From: Heterostelium album PN500
Taxonomy: Eukaryota; Evosea; Eumycetozoa; Acytosteliales; Acytosteliaceae
NCBI RefSeq assembly: GCF_000004825.1
Contig: NW_008805064.1
Coordinates: forward strand, 1,674,001-1,738,000
Direction of reading: 5' to 3'
DNA length: 64,000 nt
Below, piece after piece: positions 1 to 13,214 of the stretch. The notes beneath the pieces were generated by a model that was not told where the DNA came from, ran no database searches, and saw only the letters and a program-made list of their open reading frames with translations. A program made the translations under genes and the position numbers. How positions within the stretch are numbered: position 1 is the first letter of the stretch; the number at the start of each line of letters is the position of its first letter.

Positions 1-524
1 GCTACACTAATTCTGCAATAAAGAGAGTACGTTGAAATCATTGTCACTACCACCATACAGTTCAATATTCTTTTTATTTATATTCTAATATATTTAGAAA
101 ATATCTAAAATAAATATTTTGAAATGTTATATTATAATAGAATATTGTAACAGATTTAAAGTACAATCAATAGGTAATATTAATTCAACTTAATATTACC
201 AGTCTGAGATCTTTGAATAAAATATCCAAATCATGATTAAATTCGATTTTTTTTTATTTTATTTTTCTAAAAACAGCTCATTGTAATGTTGTCATTTTTT
301 ATTAATAGATTAAACACTACATATATATTTCTATATCTGATTCAGTATTATATTATTTGATTATTTAATATTGTATTATTATTATTTAATTATTTATATA
401 TTTGTATAAAATATTAAAAGTAGTTTTTTAAGTTAGAAAAGATAAGATAAATAATACAATTGTATAGATAGAATATAGTTAGTTATTTAGTTAGTTAGAT
501 AGTAAGTTAGATAGTTAGATAAAG
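1..524. promoter_or_regulatory. Upstream region of the VPS13 gene
   Basis: No supported gene. The stretch is strongly AT-rich with T-runs around 248-300. Just before the VPS13 start, around 475-520, lies a run of TTAGTTAG/TAGATAG units that probably forms the 5' untranslated leader. On the minus strand a frame of about 19 residues closes with a stop near base 10, which is too short to support as an exon of a gene outside the window. Promoter function is inferred from position only. Confidence 0.4.
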
Positions 525-3022
525 ATGGTATCTACTTTAGCTGCTTCACTTTTGAGTAAATACTTGGGTGACTATCTAGATGACCTTACCAAAGATAATA
601 TCAAATTGAGTTTACTCTCTGGTGAGGCTGTCATCAATGATGTCAAGATAAAGCAAACCGCTCTACAGACACTATTCCCAAGTATCGTTGTTAAACAAGC
701 TGTCGTTAGAAAACTATCATTATATATACCTTGGAATCAAGTAAGTGTTAGTTAACCTACAACAACAATATATAATTAATTAATTATTAACATATTCATA
801 ATAATTACAAATCTAGATTAAGAATAAACCAGCAATCATTAAATTAGAAGGTATCTATGTATTGGCGGAACCATGCAATGACTTTGATGAGCAGTACTAT
901 CGAAAGAAATTTCAAGATGAAAAACAACAAAAGTTAGCACTTCAAGAGTTAATTAGATCGAAATTCTCTGAATCAAATAATAATAATAATAATAATAGAT
1001 CAACTAGTAGTAATAATAATGTAGATAATAATAATAATAATAATAATAGTAATGATAATAATAGTAATTCATTTAGTAGTAGATTGTTAGCAACTGTTGT
1101 AGATAATCTACAATTGTATATAGATTCTGTACATATTAGATTTGAAGATAAATTAGAGAATGTAAGTTAATACTAAAGTGATTACATAATACAATGGTGT
1201 AAAACTAATAGTTATTTACTTTTGGTAGAGTTCATTTGCAGTCGGTATCACTATGAATAGGTTGGTGGCGGAATCGACAGATGACCAGTGGCGACCGTCG
1301 TTCTTGAAGAACGAATCATCGATCATTCACAAAATCATCAATCTAAGTGATCTTTCCATCTATTGGAATTCAAATTCACCAAAGTTAAACTATAGTAATC
1401 TCAATGATTTAACAGAGCAGTTAAAGTCAATGATTGATCAACCTAATAACCAACAACAACAAACTAAACAGCAACAACAATATATATTACCAAAGTTAAG
1501 TTCATGTTTAAAAGCAATAGTTAATAAGAATTGGACATTAGGAAACAACAATAATAGTAGTAGTAGTAAAAGTGGAGATAAACAACCTAGAGTAACGGTT
1601 ACTCTCGATTTAGATGATACAAAGATAAGTTTATCGGATCAACAGTATCTGGATATAACAAATATTGTGGAGAGTTTCTCGATGTTTAAGAGATCGATTG
1701 AGTTTAGATCGCAACGTCCGACGTCAACGGTGAAAGATCAACCGAGAAAGTGGTGGACATTCGCAATCAACTCGGTGGTTGGCAAGATACACGAGAGACG
1801 CTATCGCAACAGTTGGAACTACCTCTTTGAATTCCTGCGTGACAAGAAAGAGTATATCAAGTTGTTCAAACGATTGAAACGCAATACAATACACCCAACA
1901 GAGAAGACGAGAATCGACGCACTCGAATGGAAGCTATCCTACGAACACATTCAACTGTTTAGAAATCTATCATATAAAATGATGGAGAAAGAAGATAGAA
2001 ACAAACTGAAACAACAACAACAACAGCAACAACAACAATCGACAACAGCAGTTCAACAGACTTCACAACAAACAGTAGCTGCTGCTTCAACAACAAGTGG
2101 TGGAGGTGGAGGTGGTTGGTTTTCATCTTGGTGGACAGGTGGAAACAGTAGCTCAACGTCTACGTCGACGAAAGTAGACAAGAAAGTTACAACCATATTA
2201 CAAGAAGATATAAAACTGTCAAAGGAAGATTGGAATGAGATCTACGATACGATTGGTTATAATGAGATGGATTCAAAAGGTGTTGGTTCTCCTACTTCTA
2301 ACTCCAACTCTCCTGGAAAGAATGGTAGTGGCAGTGGTAACACAATCAACAACAATGATATTATAAAGTTGGATGTCAATCTTTTGAAACTATCGCTAAG
2401 TCTTGAGAGAAAGAAACAATCTTTGGCGATATTGGAGTTTGACAATCTGAATCTATCGTTACGATCAAAAGAGGATTCATTTTCATTCGATATTAAATTG
2501 GATAGTTTAGAGTTGATCGATCAATCCACACCAAACACCAAATATCCAAAATTAATTTCACCATGTCTAAACAAATCGAATAGCAGCAACAACAATAACA
2601 ACGGTAACAATACTTTAACAACAACTTGTAAATCAATATTCAATCTCCAATTCCAAAGTTTTCCAAATGGTAGTCCTTTGGATTATAGCGTTGCAATACA
2701 GTCAAAGTCACTTAGCATCGTTTATTACCCACTGTTTGTTGGTACCATTATTGATTTCTTCCGGTTCAACAGTTCCTCACAGGACACCTTCGAGGACTTG
2801 GGGAAGATGGCACAATCGACCATTCAGAATATAAAGACACAGACACATCATCGCTTGATGTTGGCCATATCCGATCGCACTAAGATATCGCTAGCCATGA
2901 ACTTGGAGGCACCCATCATCTTGGTACCGGAAGTCATCACAGAGAACAGTGACTCCAATACTTTAATATTGGATTTAGGTTACCTATCTATTAATCATCA
3001 ACCAAAGATAAGAAATAACATC

Positions 3023-3069
<47 letters not shown>

Positions 3070-6000
3070 AGATGATACACAACAATCTTGGGATGAAGAT
3101 TTCTATGATGAATATAATTTCCAATTATCCAATATACAAGTTCTACTGGCGTATCAGAATCAAGATTGGCGAGATCTCGAACAGGTTGCCAAATATCGTA
3201 TGAATATCGCTAATCCTTTCAATGCCAATTTCCAATTGAAACTAAGTCGAATCCCCAATCATATATTGACATCTATCAAACTCAATGCAAACATTGATCT
3301 CTTGGAATTCTATTTGTCATCGCAGCAATACGTCAATTTCATTGGTGTCATCCAAATGATTACATCGGTTTCTCAGTCTGACTTGGACGGTAGTAGATCT
3401 TCAAAGTCAAAGTCGCCAGTAAAACCAACAAAGATTAAGGAAGGTGGTGCACAAGTCGATGATATGGATATGTTAATGTCGACACTAGTAGATAAACAAA
3501 AGATAAGCGAATACGTACTCCTAGAGACAAGATTCACTCTGAACCGATTCAATTTGCATCTGCGTATTGAGCATGATCAGCATGTTCAGAATCTGGCGTT
3601 GGTCTATCTGAGAATGATAGACGGAGTTTTCAATCAGCGGTATTTCGATACCAATATATCGCTGGGAATCAAGGGTTTGTGGGTGGAAGACTGCTTCCAG
3701 AAGCAACCGGGAAATGGCAACTATCTTGCTTTTACAAATTCGCGTGTCACTCTCGATACCATTGAGAGCGCCAATCCTAGCACGTTGAATCTGCTCAAGT
3801 TCAACATGCGACAGGTCTCACAGGATTCTCCAATCTATCAAAAGATCGACAAGGAGTTGGATATCGACTTTTCACAGCTCAATCTGATATTGAACAAAAA
3901 GACGGTTGCCGGTGTTGTCGAGTTTTCCAATAGTGTACAAACTCTGACGCTCCAACGACTACAACGACGACACGTTGCCGAGAGCATTGCAAACAATCGT
4001 GTTGTCGTCGACAATGTCAAGCTCATTCAGCCAAGCGATTCCATGTTGCCTTCGTGGAACGACGCCAAGTTTAGTACCATCCAACAGGTTGTCTATACGC
4101 GTGTCAATATTAAAGTTACATTTGTCAGAGTGTTACTGACACAAGAGACGAATTCACCGTTGATGAAAGCATCGATCAACGACTTTGTCTGTACAAACGA
4201 TATCTATATCAATCGATCGACACTCGTTGGAAAGCTGGGTTCGCTAAAGATCCACGATATGACACTGGAGGGTAGAAACTACCGTACCATCTTCACAACA
4301 AAAGAGCGAAGAGTCAATACTGCCGCTGGAGTTGGAAGCGGCAGTAGAGGTATAGAGTCGGAAGATAACTTTTTCATTCCTGACGGTACCAGCATGTCGC
4401 CTGCTTCGCTGCTGCAAACTTCGACAACATCGCTGTTGGACATTGACAATACTTCGTTGGTTCACTTCCAATTCGAATCACGTGATAACATTCACTTTTT
4501 AAAGTGTAACCTCAGTAGTATTCGATTCGTTTTTCTCAATAGATTCATCGATGAAATCAAGAATTTCTTTGACAGTGTCAATACGATGCGTGACTATTTG
4601 AAACGTTCGATTAGTTCAGCGGCAACTGTCATCTCACAAGCCAGAGCTACCTTCCTCTATGAAGTGGAGATTGATAATCCATACGTTATCATTCCAATAT
4701 CATCGCTTTCACATCAAGTTTTCATTGTAGATCTCGGTCGTATTGTCATTTCCAATCGATTTGAAAATAGTACTACAAGTAGTAATACATCGTCATCACC
4801 AACAAGCCAGCAAGATAATGAATCATCTGGAGTTGATATAATTCCAGAAGATGATTCTATTCCTGTAACATTGGCAGATACAGATCCAATTCCTGAACAA
4901 CACCAGCAACAACAAGTCAAATATATTATTGAAAATATTTATATTGAAGCCAATAATATTAAACTATTGTCAGGATTGGATTTGAGAATGCTTAAGAGTG
5001 CAACTGGTCGTACTTTTGGAACAATGGTGAAGGATGTCAACTTGAACATTCATTTGTCGACGCCAATGTCGTTGCGAACTGAGAAAATCCAGTTGCCACC
5101 TTGGGAGCGAACATTCGATATCTCACAGTTCCAATTGGATATAAGTGAATACGAATCAAAGTGTCTCATTCAACTCTTGGATGGCAATCTTTCAGAAGTA
5201 TCTTCAAGTATAAGAGGTGATCCTATAATGGAGGATGAAGCAGCAGATCCATCAACTTCAACTATTTCAACTATCCAAAATAATAATAATAATAACGAAC
5301 AACAACCTAAAGAAGTAGAGGAAGAAGAAGAAGAAGAAGAAGAAGATTTGAAATACTATCAAAAAGGAATAACAAATTATAAACTCGGTAAATTCTCTAT
5401 TGCTTTTATGAGAAGAGATGGATCTGCAGATAACGATAGAATGGTACAGTTCATTGTCAACGATATGAAGATGCAGATAATCAATGAATTAATGGAGACA
5501 TCGCTCCATGTGGAAATAACCAGAATCATATTGAATGATTTCAATAAGAATACACATCCTCATTTCAAGATGTTGCTCTACCCGAATCGTTTGGATCAAA
5601 GCAGTAGTGGTGTGGAACAAAACGATATGGTCGGCCAACCGCAATTGGTGATCGTTGGAACAATCAAACCACCACCTATTCAACAGTCTGCATTCCAAGT
5701 GTCACTTGGCAGTATGAATATGGTGTTTGTTCCACACTCTTGGCTCGAGGTGCAGAGTTCTATCACCAGGCTAATTAGCATGGCCACCGAAGCATGGAGT
5801 CGTTACACCACAAAGATCCTTGGTGCTCCGCCCGTTGGCATCGACGAGATCATAGAATCTGGATCGTCGCTACTCTCCCTCCACATTGGTGATGCCACCA
5901 TTTCCATTCCCACGAATGCAAGTGCCAGTGGCGAAGGTGAGAAAGAGTACGCTCTCATCATTCGAGCATCTATAGACCTACAAAACACGACCAAAGGTGC

Positions 6001-9000
6001 ACTCGGTGTGGAAACAGTCACATTGATCGAAGCTGAAAACATTCAAATCTATAGAACCAGATTGAATAATAATAATCAACAATATAACAACAGGTTCAAT
6101 GATAATAACAACAACAACAACAATAGTAATAAGTTTAATCAAGTCAAGATAATTGAACCATTTAAATTCCATTTCCAAACGACTCAAACACAAAAGAATC
6201 AAGAGAGTAATATTGTGGTCGATCAAATCAATGTTAATTTCTCGTATCTCGATTTCAAACAGATGATGTTAATATCCAATAATATCGTTCAATCCAAGTT
6301 ATCGTTGTCGAATAATAATCAGTTATCTAATAGTGGTGGTAGTGGCAGTGTTTCGAGTTTGGATCAATCGGAAGTGGCAGACGAAGCTATCTCTTATATT
6401 GGCGATTCAAACACATCGAACAACAACAACAATATTGATAGGCAGATAATGATTTCCTTCCGTTTGGATAAAGGTATTTTCGCTTTACACAACGATGTTT
6501 CCGAAGATGAGAGTATCCCACTCATTCAGATCAGTGTATCAAAGATGAAGAACAACTGTTTTATGTGGACATTGAAAGATCAGATTGCATTCTCTGTTGA
6601 GTCTAACACGGAAGCATCTTACTTCAATGGAAACAGCGGAGTCTGGGAACCACTTGTTGAGACTTGGGGATTCATGATCAATGCCAACAACTCTCAACAG
6701 GGTGGTTGGATATTTGATTTCATATCGAAACTACCACTTCAAATCAATGTTACCAAGGGATTTGTTGATACTTCTTTATCAACTTATCAACTATTAGTAG
6801 ATGATTATTATAACATAAACAAACCTACAACAACAGCTACAACAACATCAACAACATCATCCTCAACAACCAACAACAATAACAATAGAAAAAGAACAAA
6901 TAGTTTAACTGGTTCATCGTCTTCACTACCAAATTCTCCTACTTCAACTTTATCACCAAACTTGTCAATATCTCCAACCTTATCTTCAACTTCGATATCT
7001 GCCGGGTCACCATCAAATTCAATCTCAACTCTAACAAATGCTTCGAATGTTATTAAAGATACTAAAGTATATCCATATTATATTAAGAATTCAACTGGAC
7101 AAACCGTTTGGTATTGGTTCGATAAAGAGGATCTACAAGAGATTCCAATTGGCAAAGAGATACCGTTGTCGCCACCCGACTACAAGGCAATCTCCAAAGG
7201 TTTGGACGTTGAGAGAAAGATATCGTTCCAGTTGTACGGTAATTTCAAACCGATAAACAATCTACCGATGGATACTATCGGAACGTATATCATTCATCCA
7301 ATGCCCGAGTACAAGAGTGTCAAGCTACTCTACGACATTTCATACCGCAAGGGTAGCAAGGTGCTTTCGCTCCACTCGAATCTCATCATCAAGAATCAGA
7401 TGAATAACCCGATGATGGTGAATATCAGTGTTGGTTCCAACCGTGAACTCGACCCAATGGAAATGATCGTTGAATCCCACACCAGTATGCCGCTGCCCAT
7501 TCTATATTCAATGGGTAGATTACGAATCAAACCATACAATCCGAGTTACTACAACTACTCAATGGGACAAGTCGATTGTATCACAGTGATCCAAATGATA
7601 AAGTCAAAGGAGAAAGCAAAACAAAAGGAAAAGACATCGCAAACCGTTCACTCGAGAATGATATGCAAGCATAGTTCGCGACTTCCTTTCGTGCTTGTCA
7701 CCTCCATCGAGAAGGACACCAAGAAGAACAAGAATCAAATTGAAATATCGATATTCGCACCATTGATTATCGAGAATGTTTTGGCATGTGATTTGAATTT
7801 CCGACTCTATCACTCAAAGAACAAAAAGTTGATTGGTTCTCCATTCTTGGAAGGTGTTATTCCGATGGGTGAAAAATTGGAAGTCACAGTATTCGATCCT
7901 ACCTACGATATCTTTATGGAAATTCAAATCTATGGTAAGTTTATTTTTCTAAATTAATATGACAATCTTAATCTTAAACTAATTAATTTCTATAGATTTC
8001 CAATGGTCTCAACCATTTGTTGTTGAACCTTGTGCCAACAACCCTGAACATCTGAATATCACTGAGAAAATCAAGATATTGGATCAAAATAAGTTACCAC
8101 TATTGATATCGTTTGATAATAGAATGGAGGCATATGGAGGTCGAGTTGTAAGTGTTTACAGTGAATTCTGGATGATCAACCAGACTGGATTGCCACTGAT
8201 GTTTAGACATCATATTGGAGCACAAACTGTGAATCCTGCAGGTCAACCGATTCCATCGAGCGACGCTCTGAGATCAGTTGAGATTCTTCCACAGGATTCG
8301 CTGAGGTGGTACAACTCTGACTGGGCATCACCATCGAAACCCTTTATGTTTGCCTACAACGATTCCAATATAGTGGGTGGCAGATTCTCGTTGCGTATCG
8401 CCAACTCTGAATGGTCTTCGCCTTTCTCTTTGAATTCCTCGTCGGCCAACAGCAGCTCAACCATTGCCATCAAAGAGGAAAAGACGAGTGAAGAGAAAAA
8501 GATGGAGCTGCTCATGAAGAAGATTCCTGAGAAACGGCTGTTCCAATTGTCCGTCACTTGCTTACCTTCGAACTCTCGTTACTGGCGAACCAGAGTTGTT
8601 ACATTCTGTCCACAGCATCTCATTGTAAATACAACGCCATTCACCATTTTCTACCAGCAATTCGAATGCTATGATAACAGTCAAACGATTCTATCGAATC
8701 AGTCACTGCCTTTCCACTTCCCGTCGGGTAAGCGTGACAAGTTGATTCGTGTCGGTATGGCACACCAGAGCGAGCCAAACAATGTTATGTGGTCGGGTTT
8801 CTTCAACCCCGATGAACTAGGCAATATCATCGTTCGATTGCGAACAGAACTGGAACCAAAATTGAATCCAAACTGCAAGGATTCCGACATCAATGCCAAA
8901 TACATAAACGCAACGGCAACGCAATCGGCAGCGCCAAAGTTCTTCTTGTCGATATCGATTCGTGTCAAAGCGACAAAGATGATAACCACCAAGATGATTG

Positions 9001-11231
9001 TCATCTCTGAGCAGAATCCCGAGTTACCCCCTTACTGCATTGAGAATCGTTCACGATTCACCTTGTGGATTCGACAGAAAAAGACAGAGAACTGGGAGAA
9101 GCTTGGCTCGCAATCGACTACGCCCTACACTTGGGACCATTTCATTCTGCCAAAGAAATTGGTCATTGAATTCCCCGGCCACGAGAAACACTACTACCGA
9201 CTCAATAATCTCGAGGAGAATTCAACGGTTACTGTCAAGTGGAACAATCCTGTGACAATGCAAACCGAGAAGATCGACTTGGATGTATCAATCAATGCGC
9301 AAGGACCAACAAGAGTATTGGTTGTTAGAGAACGTCAGAAATCGATATCATCTATAAACATCCATAATCTTCCAAAGAAACCACTGGATTCATCGACATC
9401 ATCTACCAACTCTCTTGGCAATGAAGAGCATGGCAAGTACGAAGTAAAAGTTAATCTCGTATCCATTGGACTATCAATAGTGAATCAAGTACCAGAGGAA
9501 TTCATTTACTGTTCATTCGATAAACTCTATGTAGAATTCAAACAAAACAAAAACGATCAATATCTTCAGATCATACTTGATGATCTTCAAATCGATGATC
9601 AAAGATATCAAACCAATTTCCCTGTATTCCTATGTAGAACAAAGAAACCATTTGATGATTCATCAAATAACAATAACAACAATAATAATAATCAACAAAC
9701 ATCCACAACTACATCCACAACAGGTAAAATTAATAATAATAATAATAGCGGTGGATATAAACCATTCTTCCAATTCAGTTCAACAAGGTCACTTAAATAT
9801 CCAAAGATTCTATTCTTTAGATATTTCTCATTTTTAGTGCAAGAGTTTGATTTGAATATCGATGAATCATCGATTCTAAATGCACTCTCTTTTATCAACA
9901 TCAATCTCAATTCGCTAAATCAACATTTCACGATGCACAAGACAATCACCTCTGAGGAGATTCTCCAGGTGGAAAGTACAAAGTTGGAGAATATGATTTA
10001 CTTTGAACTGTTGCATATCAATCCGCTGAAAATCAATCTATCGTTTACCAGCTGTAAACTTCCAAAGGAGGTGGTTGCTGTTCTCGGTGCTCGTTCACTC
10101 TCGGATCTGCTCCTCGGTATCAAATCATCCTCGCCATTCTTGAACGTCGATCGTGCACCAATGCATTTCAATGGATTCATTTGGGAACATCCATTCCTCT
10201 CGGTCAAACAGGTCACCGATGAAATGGTACTGCACTTCTCCTACCAATTGATGGGACAAGTTCACAAAATCTTTGGCTCTTTCGATTTTATAGGCAATCC
10301 AATTCGTCTCGCCGAATCACTCGGTTCTGGATTCAAGGATTTCTTCCACGAACCGGCACTCGGTTTGGTCAAGAGTCCACAGGATTTCGCCATTGGTTTG
10401 TCAAAGGGTACATCCAGTCTGGTGAATAACAGTGTATTTGGAATATGTGAATCGGCATCAAAGATCACCGGTACCATTAGCAAAGGTCTTGTTCATCTAT
10501 CGCTTGACGACTCCTATATCAAGGAGCGAGAGGAATCAGGCCGTCAGAAACCCAATGGTCTGAAACAAGGCATTGAGTTTGGAATTCGTGATCTTGGCGA
10601 AGGATTGATTCGTGGAATCACAGGAATCATCGATGAACCAATCAAGGGTGTCACTCAGGAGAAGAGTTTCGAGGGATTCCTCAAAGGCGTTGGAAAAGGT
10701 GTGATTGGTGTCGCCGTGAAGCCAACCGTCGGTCTCTTTGAATTTGCCACTCGAACGTCGGAGGGCATGAAAAACGAGACATCGATTGCCAAATCGATTA
10801 TGCAGATTCGACGTCGTCGACTTCCACGTTACTTCCCAAAGGATGGAACTCTTCAGAACTACAGTACCTTCAAATCGCAGGGTGCCTATTTGCTCTACAG
10901 TAAGATGGGTGCGCCACCAACGAATAGTTGGTACGTTTTCCACTGTGTGTTGAGCTCCTCTCAGATTCTGACGTCGTCCACCCATCATTTGTTGTTACTC
11001 TCAAACATAACATCGAACCAGGAATATGAAATTATGTGGTTGGTTAAGATCAGTGATATTCAACACGTACAGAAACATAACAACGCTATTTCCATTACAC
11101 ATTTGGCAGACGATCCACAATCACCCGCTGTTTCCAGGACCATTCATACACCAAATGATGAAGTTAAAAATGGAATCATCAGAAAAGTTGCTGATCTTAT
11201 CAATTTTTCAAAGAGATTTGGTCAAGAGTAG
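525..11231 (+). CDS. VPS13-family bridge-like lipid transfer protein, four exons
   Basis: Exons 525-740, 817-1161, 1229-7934 and 7996-11231 join without a break to 3,500 residues, a usual VPS13 length. The first two exons and the start of the third give the chorein N-terminus (GDYLDDL near residue 15, then YIPWNQ, and SSFAVGIT after intron 2). Residues near 2130 (YYIKNSTGQTVWYW) begin the VPS13 adaptor-binding region. Residues near 2620 (CPQHLIVNTTPFTIFY) match the SHR-BD segment, and residues from about 3185 to 3370 (SLGSGFKDFFHEPALGLV, then RLPRYFP) match the conserved C-terminal region. VPS13 proteins carry lipids between membranes at contact sites. Long Asn, Gln and Ser/Thr runs interrupt the protein, as is usual in dictyostelids. 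D. discoideum has several VPS13 genes plus tipC, and I cannot tell which this matches. All three introns start GTAAGT. Confidence 0.95.
3011..3069 (+). repeat. AAC trinucleotide run coding polyasparagine in VPS13
   Basis: An almost pure AAC run codes for about 16 consecutive Asn at about residue 785 of the VPS13 protein. Such runs are common in dictyostelid coding DNA and probably form a disordered loop. The tract should be length-variable between strains. Confidence 0.85.
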
Positions 11232-11397
11232 AAATAAATCTAAAAAACATAAATTTATTTTATTTTTTCTTCTGCTTTTCAAAAAGAATAAACAATTTTA
11301 CTTTATAGTAGTTTGCATCTATCAAATATCTAATAGACCTATCAAATGTTTAATATATTATTATTTATTATTTTCATTTATTTTATTTGCTTTTAGT

Positions 11398-11601
11398 TTA
11401 GAGAGTGTTTCCAACAGTTTGATCAATGCATCCAATGGTCAATCATCAAGTGACTCCAACAATCAAAAACAATGTTTTGGTTTTTGAAGAAGAAGAAGAA
11501 CAACCAACATTATCTTTGGTGATCTCAATGTCTTTGGTGGTTCATCTGGATTCAGTTGTGGTGGATGTGGTTGTGGTTGTGGTGGTTTTGGTTCATTCTA
11601 A
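11398..11601 (+). pseudogene. Truncated hssA/2C-like gene copy
   Basis: From LESVSNSLINASNG onwards this follows the intact copy at 16374-16709 almost base for base, ending at the matching GGFGSF stop. It lacks the first exon and the start of exon 2 (no ATGACTCTT nearby; upstream sequence is unrelated). It also carries a stop right after QCFGF, where the intact copy continues with GRRR, and has an extra GAA unit after it. I read it as a 5'-truncated, non-functional duplicate lying just downstream of the VPS13 stop. The T-rich stretch ending TTTTAG at its left edge could act as an acceptor, but no first exon is visible. Confidence 0.75.
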
Positions 11602-11905
11602 TCAAATGTTGTTCAAGACCTTCATATATACAACTGAAGACTTGTTTTTAATAAAAATTGTATAAACAAAAATATCTTAATTTATCTGCTTTATATTTGT
11701 TTAATTGGAAGCTAATCTTTTTTGAATTTTGCAAACTTACAAATGGGGAAAAAATCTAATTTTAAAATTTTTACAAAGAAATGTGATGTGAAAATTTGAA
11801 AATGGGGAATTTTGATAATGGTTGATCAAAAATAATCTTATTAATAGATTCAAAGACTCTAAAAGTTTTTCTTTTAAAAAACTAAATAAGATCTAATTTT
11901 AGATT

Positions 11906-12030
11906 TGTGTTATTTCATTTTAAAGGTTGGGTTTATTTTTGATAAGCTTTTTTTGTTTCACGCATATTTTTTGCAAAATGCACACAAAAAATATGCAAAA
12001 ATTTTTCATATTTAGGGGAAGGATTACACA
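11906..12030. mobile_element. MITE-like element, copy A (125 bases)
   Basis: Begins TGTGTTATTTCATTTTAAAGG and ends ...AGGGGAAGGATTACACA, so the outer bases are inverted repeats (TGTGTwAT / ATwACACA). The interior holds a TTGGGTTT...GCTTTTTTTG block and an AGGGGA block shared with copy C at 44490-44617. The right arm is more diverged than in copies B and C. There is no coding capacity. Size and structure suggest a non-autonomous DNA element; I could not identify a clear target-site duplication. Confidence 0.6.
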
Positions 12031-12337
12031 TTATAGTTAACAAACAAAAGTTGTGAAAAAATTTGAAAGCGGAAGTAAAATGGATTTTTATTTAGTTTTT
12101 GGATTTTTTTAAGATATTGATTGGTTTCAAAGACATAAGTGTCTTGGCTAGTTTTACATTTCAAAAAAAAATTGAGGATCTATTTTTAGAGTTTTGTTCT
12201 TATATTTTTTCCCAATTTAATTATTGTTATTGAATCTTAAGTATTTAAACCAAATTTAATTGAGGGTTTATCAAACAAAAAATTCAACATCTCTAATCAA
12301 ATATACAATTCTTATTAAAATTCAACTAAACAAATAA

Positions 12338-12484
12338 ATGTACCACAATTACCAATATGACCAATATGATATCCCATGTGGAATGGAAGGACATTGCACT
12401 GCAGCTTTTTCAGGTTGTCCAAATTCAAGATTATACTGGGCTCAACGAAACATAAGAGGAAAGTTTGGTGGTTATAAATGGTAG
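12338..12484 (+). CDS. Small Cys/Tyr-rich peptide of 48 residues, unknown
   Basis: An open frame from ATG (12338) to TAG (12484), in the AATAAATG context usual for dictyostelid starts. The product opens MYHNYQYDQYDIPCGMEGHC, contains SGCPNSRLYW in the middle and ends GGYKW. It has three Cys, two Trp and many Tyr, which is unusual composition for random AT-rich DNA. GC content is visibly higher than in the flanks. No signal peptide or membrane segment is visible. I do not recognise a family. It lies in the hssA/FNIP island and could be a real small gene or a leftover exon. Confidence 0.45.
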   Translation: MYHNYQYDQYDIPCGMEGHCTAAFSGCPNSRLYWAQRNIRGKFGGYKW

Positions 12485-12594
12485 AAAATCCGAAAGAGAG
12501 GATCCTTTATTCTATTTTAAAAAAGAGATTTTGTTAAAAAACATTTTTAAAAAGGATTAGAATATAAATTATTCATAAACACATTCAAAAATAT

Positions 12595-13160
12595 AATCAA
12601 ATAAATTAGTCAATTTATCATATCTTTTATTATCAAAGATTATTAATTATTTAGATGATAATGTAGATAGAATTAGTTTTCATTTTAGTTTGTAAAAGAT
12701 TGTTCAATTAAAGACATGATCACTAGTGATCATTTCTCTCTTTTTAGTATTTGGAGTCGATGAATTTGGTGATCTTAAATTACTTCCAAAGTTTAAACTG
12801 CCAACCAGTGACTTTAACCAATACATCAGATAAATATGAAAAAAAAAAATCAAAATATTTTTAATAATAATATCACTTACAATAACAATAATAAACATAT
12901 ACATTTAAATTCATATAAATCAATAATCATTGATCAAATCAATAAAAAACTGAAATTGAACTAAAATTTAATATCAATCATTATGATAATATATTATCAA
13001 ATGGTAAATTATTAAATAAAAGTAAATTTATCATTAATACTAATATACAACATATTTTATTAAGATGAATTAATTGATATCGATAGATTCAGATCATTAA
13101 ACATTAATAAAGTAGCTATTGGTTTTGAAGTGTGACAAAAACAAAGAAGATATACAGATT
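12595..13160 (+). pseudogene. Degenerate copy of the F-box/FNIP gene start
   Basis: Bases 12595-12714 follow the coding sequence of the gene at 14299 from its NRLVNLSHLLLSKIINYL segment to VCKRWFN, with frameshifts. Bases from about 12893 to 13160 resume similarity to the same gene (SYKSIIIDQIN, the intron region, and ELVDIDR...LNIDKVAIGF). Between them sits an unrelated inverted piece of the kinesin gene (12716-12856). The intron is kept in the copy, so it arose from DNA and not from mRNA. No open frame survives. Confidence 0.75.
12716..12856 (-). repeat. Inverted duplicate of the kinesin intron 1/exon 2 junction
   Basis: Read on the minus strand, this stretch repeats 19606-19750 almost without change: the T-run, the end of kinesin intron 1 (ATTTATCTGATG, TATTGGTTAAAG), then exon 2 from [14 protein letters not shown] to the palindrome ATGATCACTAGTGATCAT. 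The copy ends exactly at that palindrome. Presence of intron sequence shows it was copied as DNA. It interrupts the F-box pseudogene. The near-perfect match implies a recent event. Confidence 0.85.
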
Positions 13161-13214
13161 GTTTTCAATCCAAGGGGTTCGGTAATGATGGTAGAGGAGA
13201 TCGGTAATTTGGAC

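Noticed and set aside
1959-7813. Many open frames of 60-80 codons on the minus strand under the VPS13 exons
   Set aside because: They are shadows of the real exon: compositions mirror the Asn/Ser/Gln-rich plus-strand codons, starts are random, and none shows a motif or splice support.
10536-10988. A 150-codon minus-strand frame under the VPS13 C-terminal region
   Set aside because: It is antisense to the conserved C-terminal domain of VPS13, with no independent motif.
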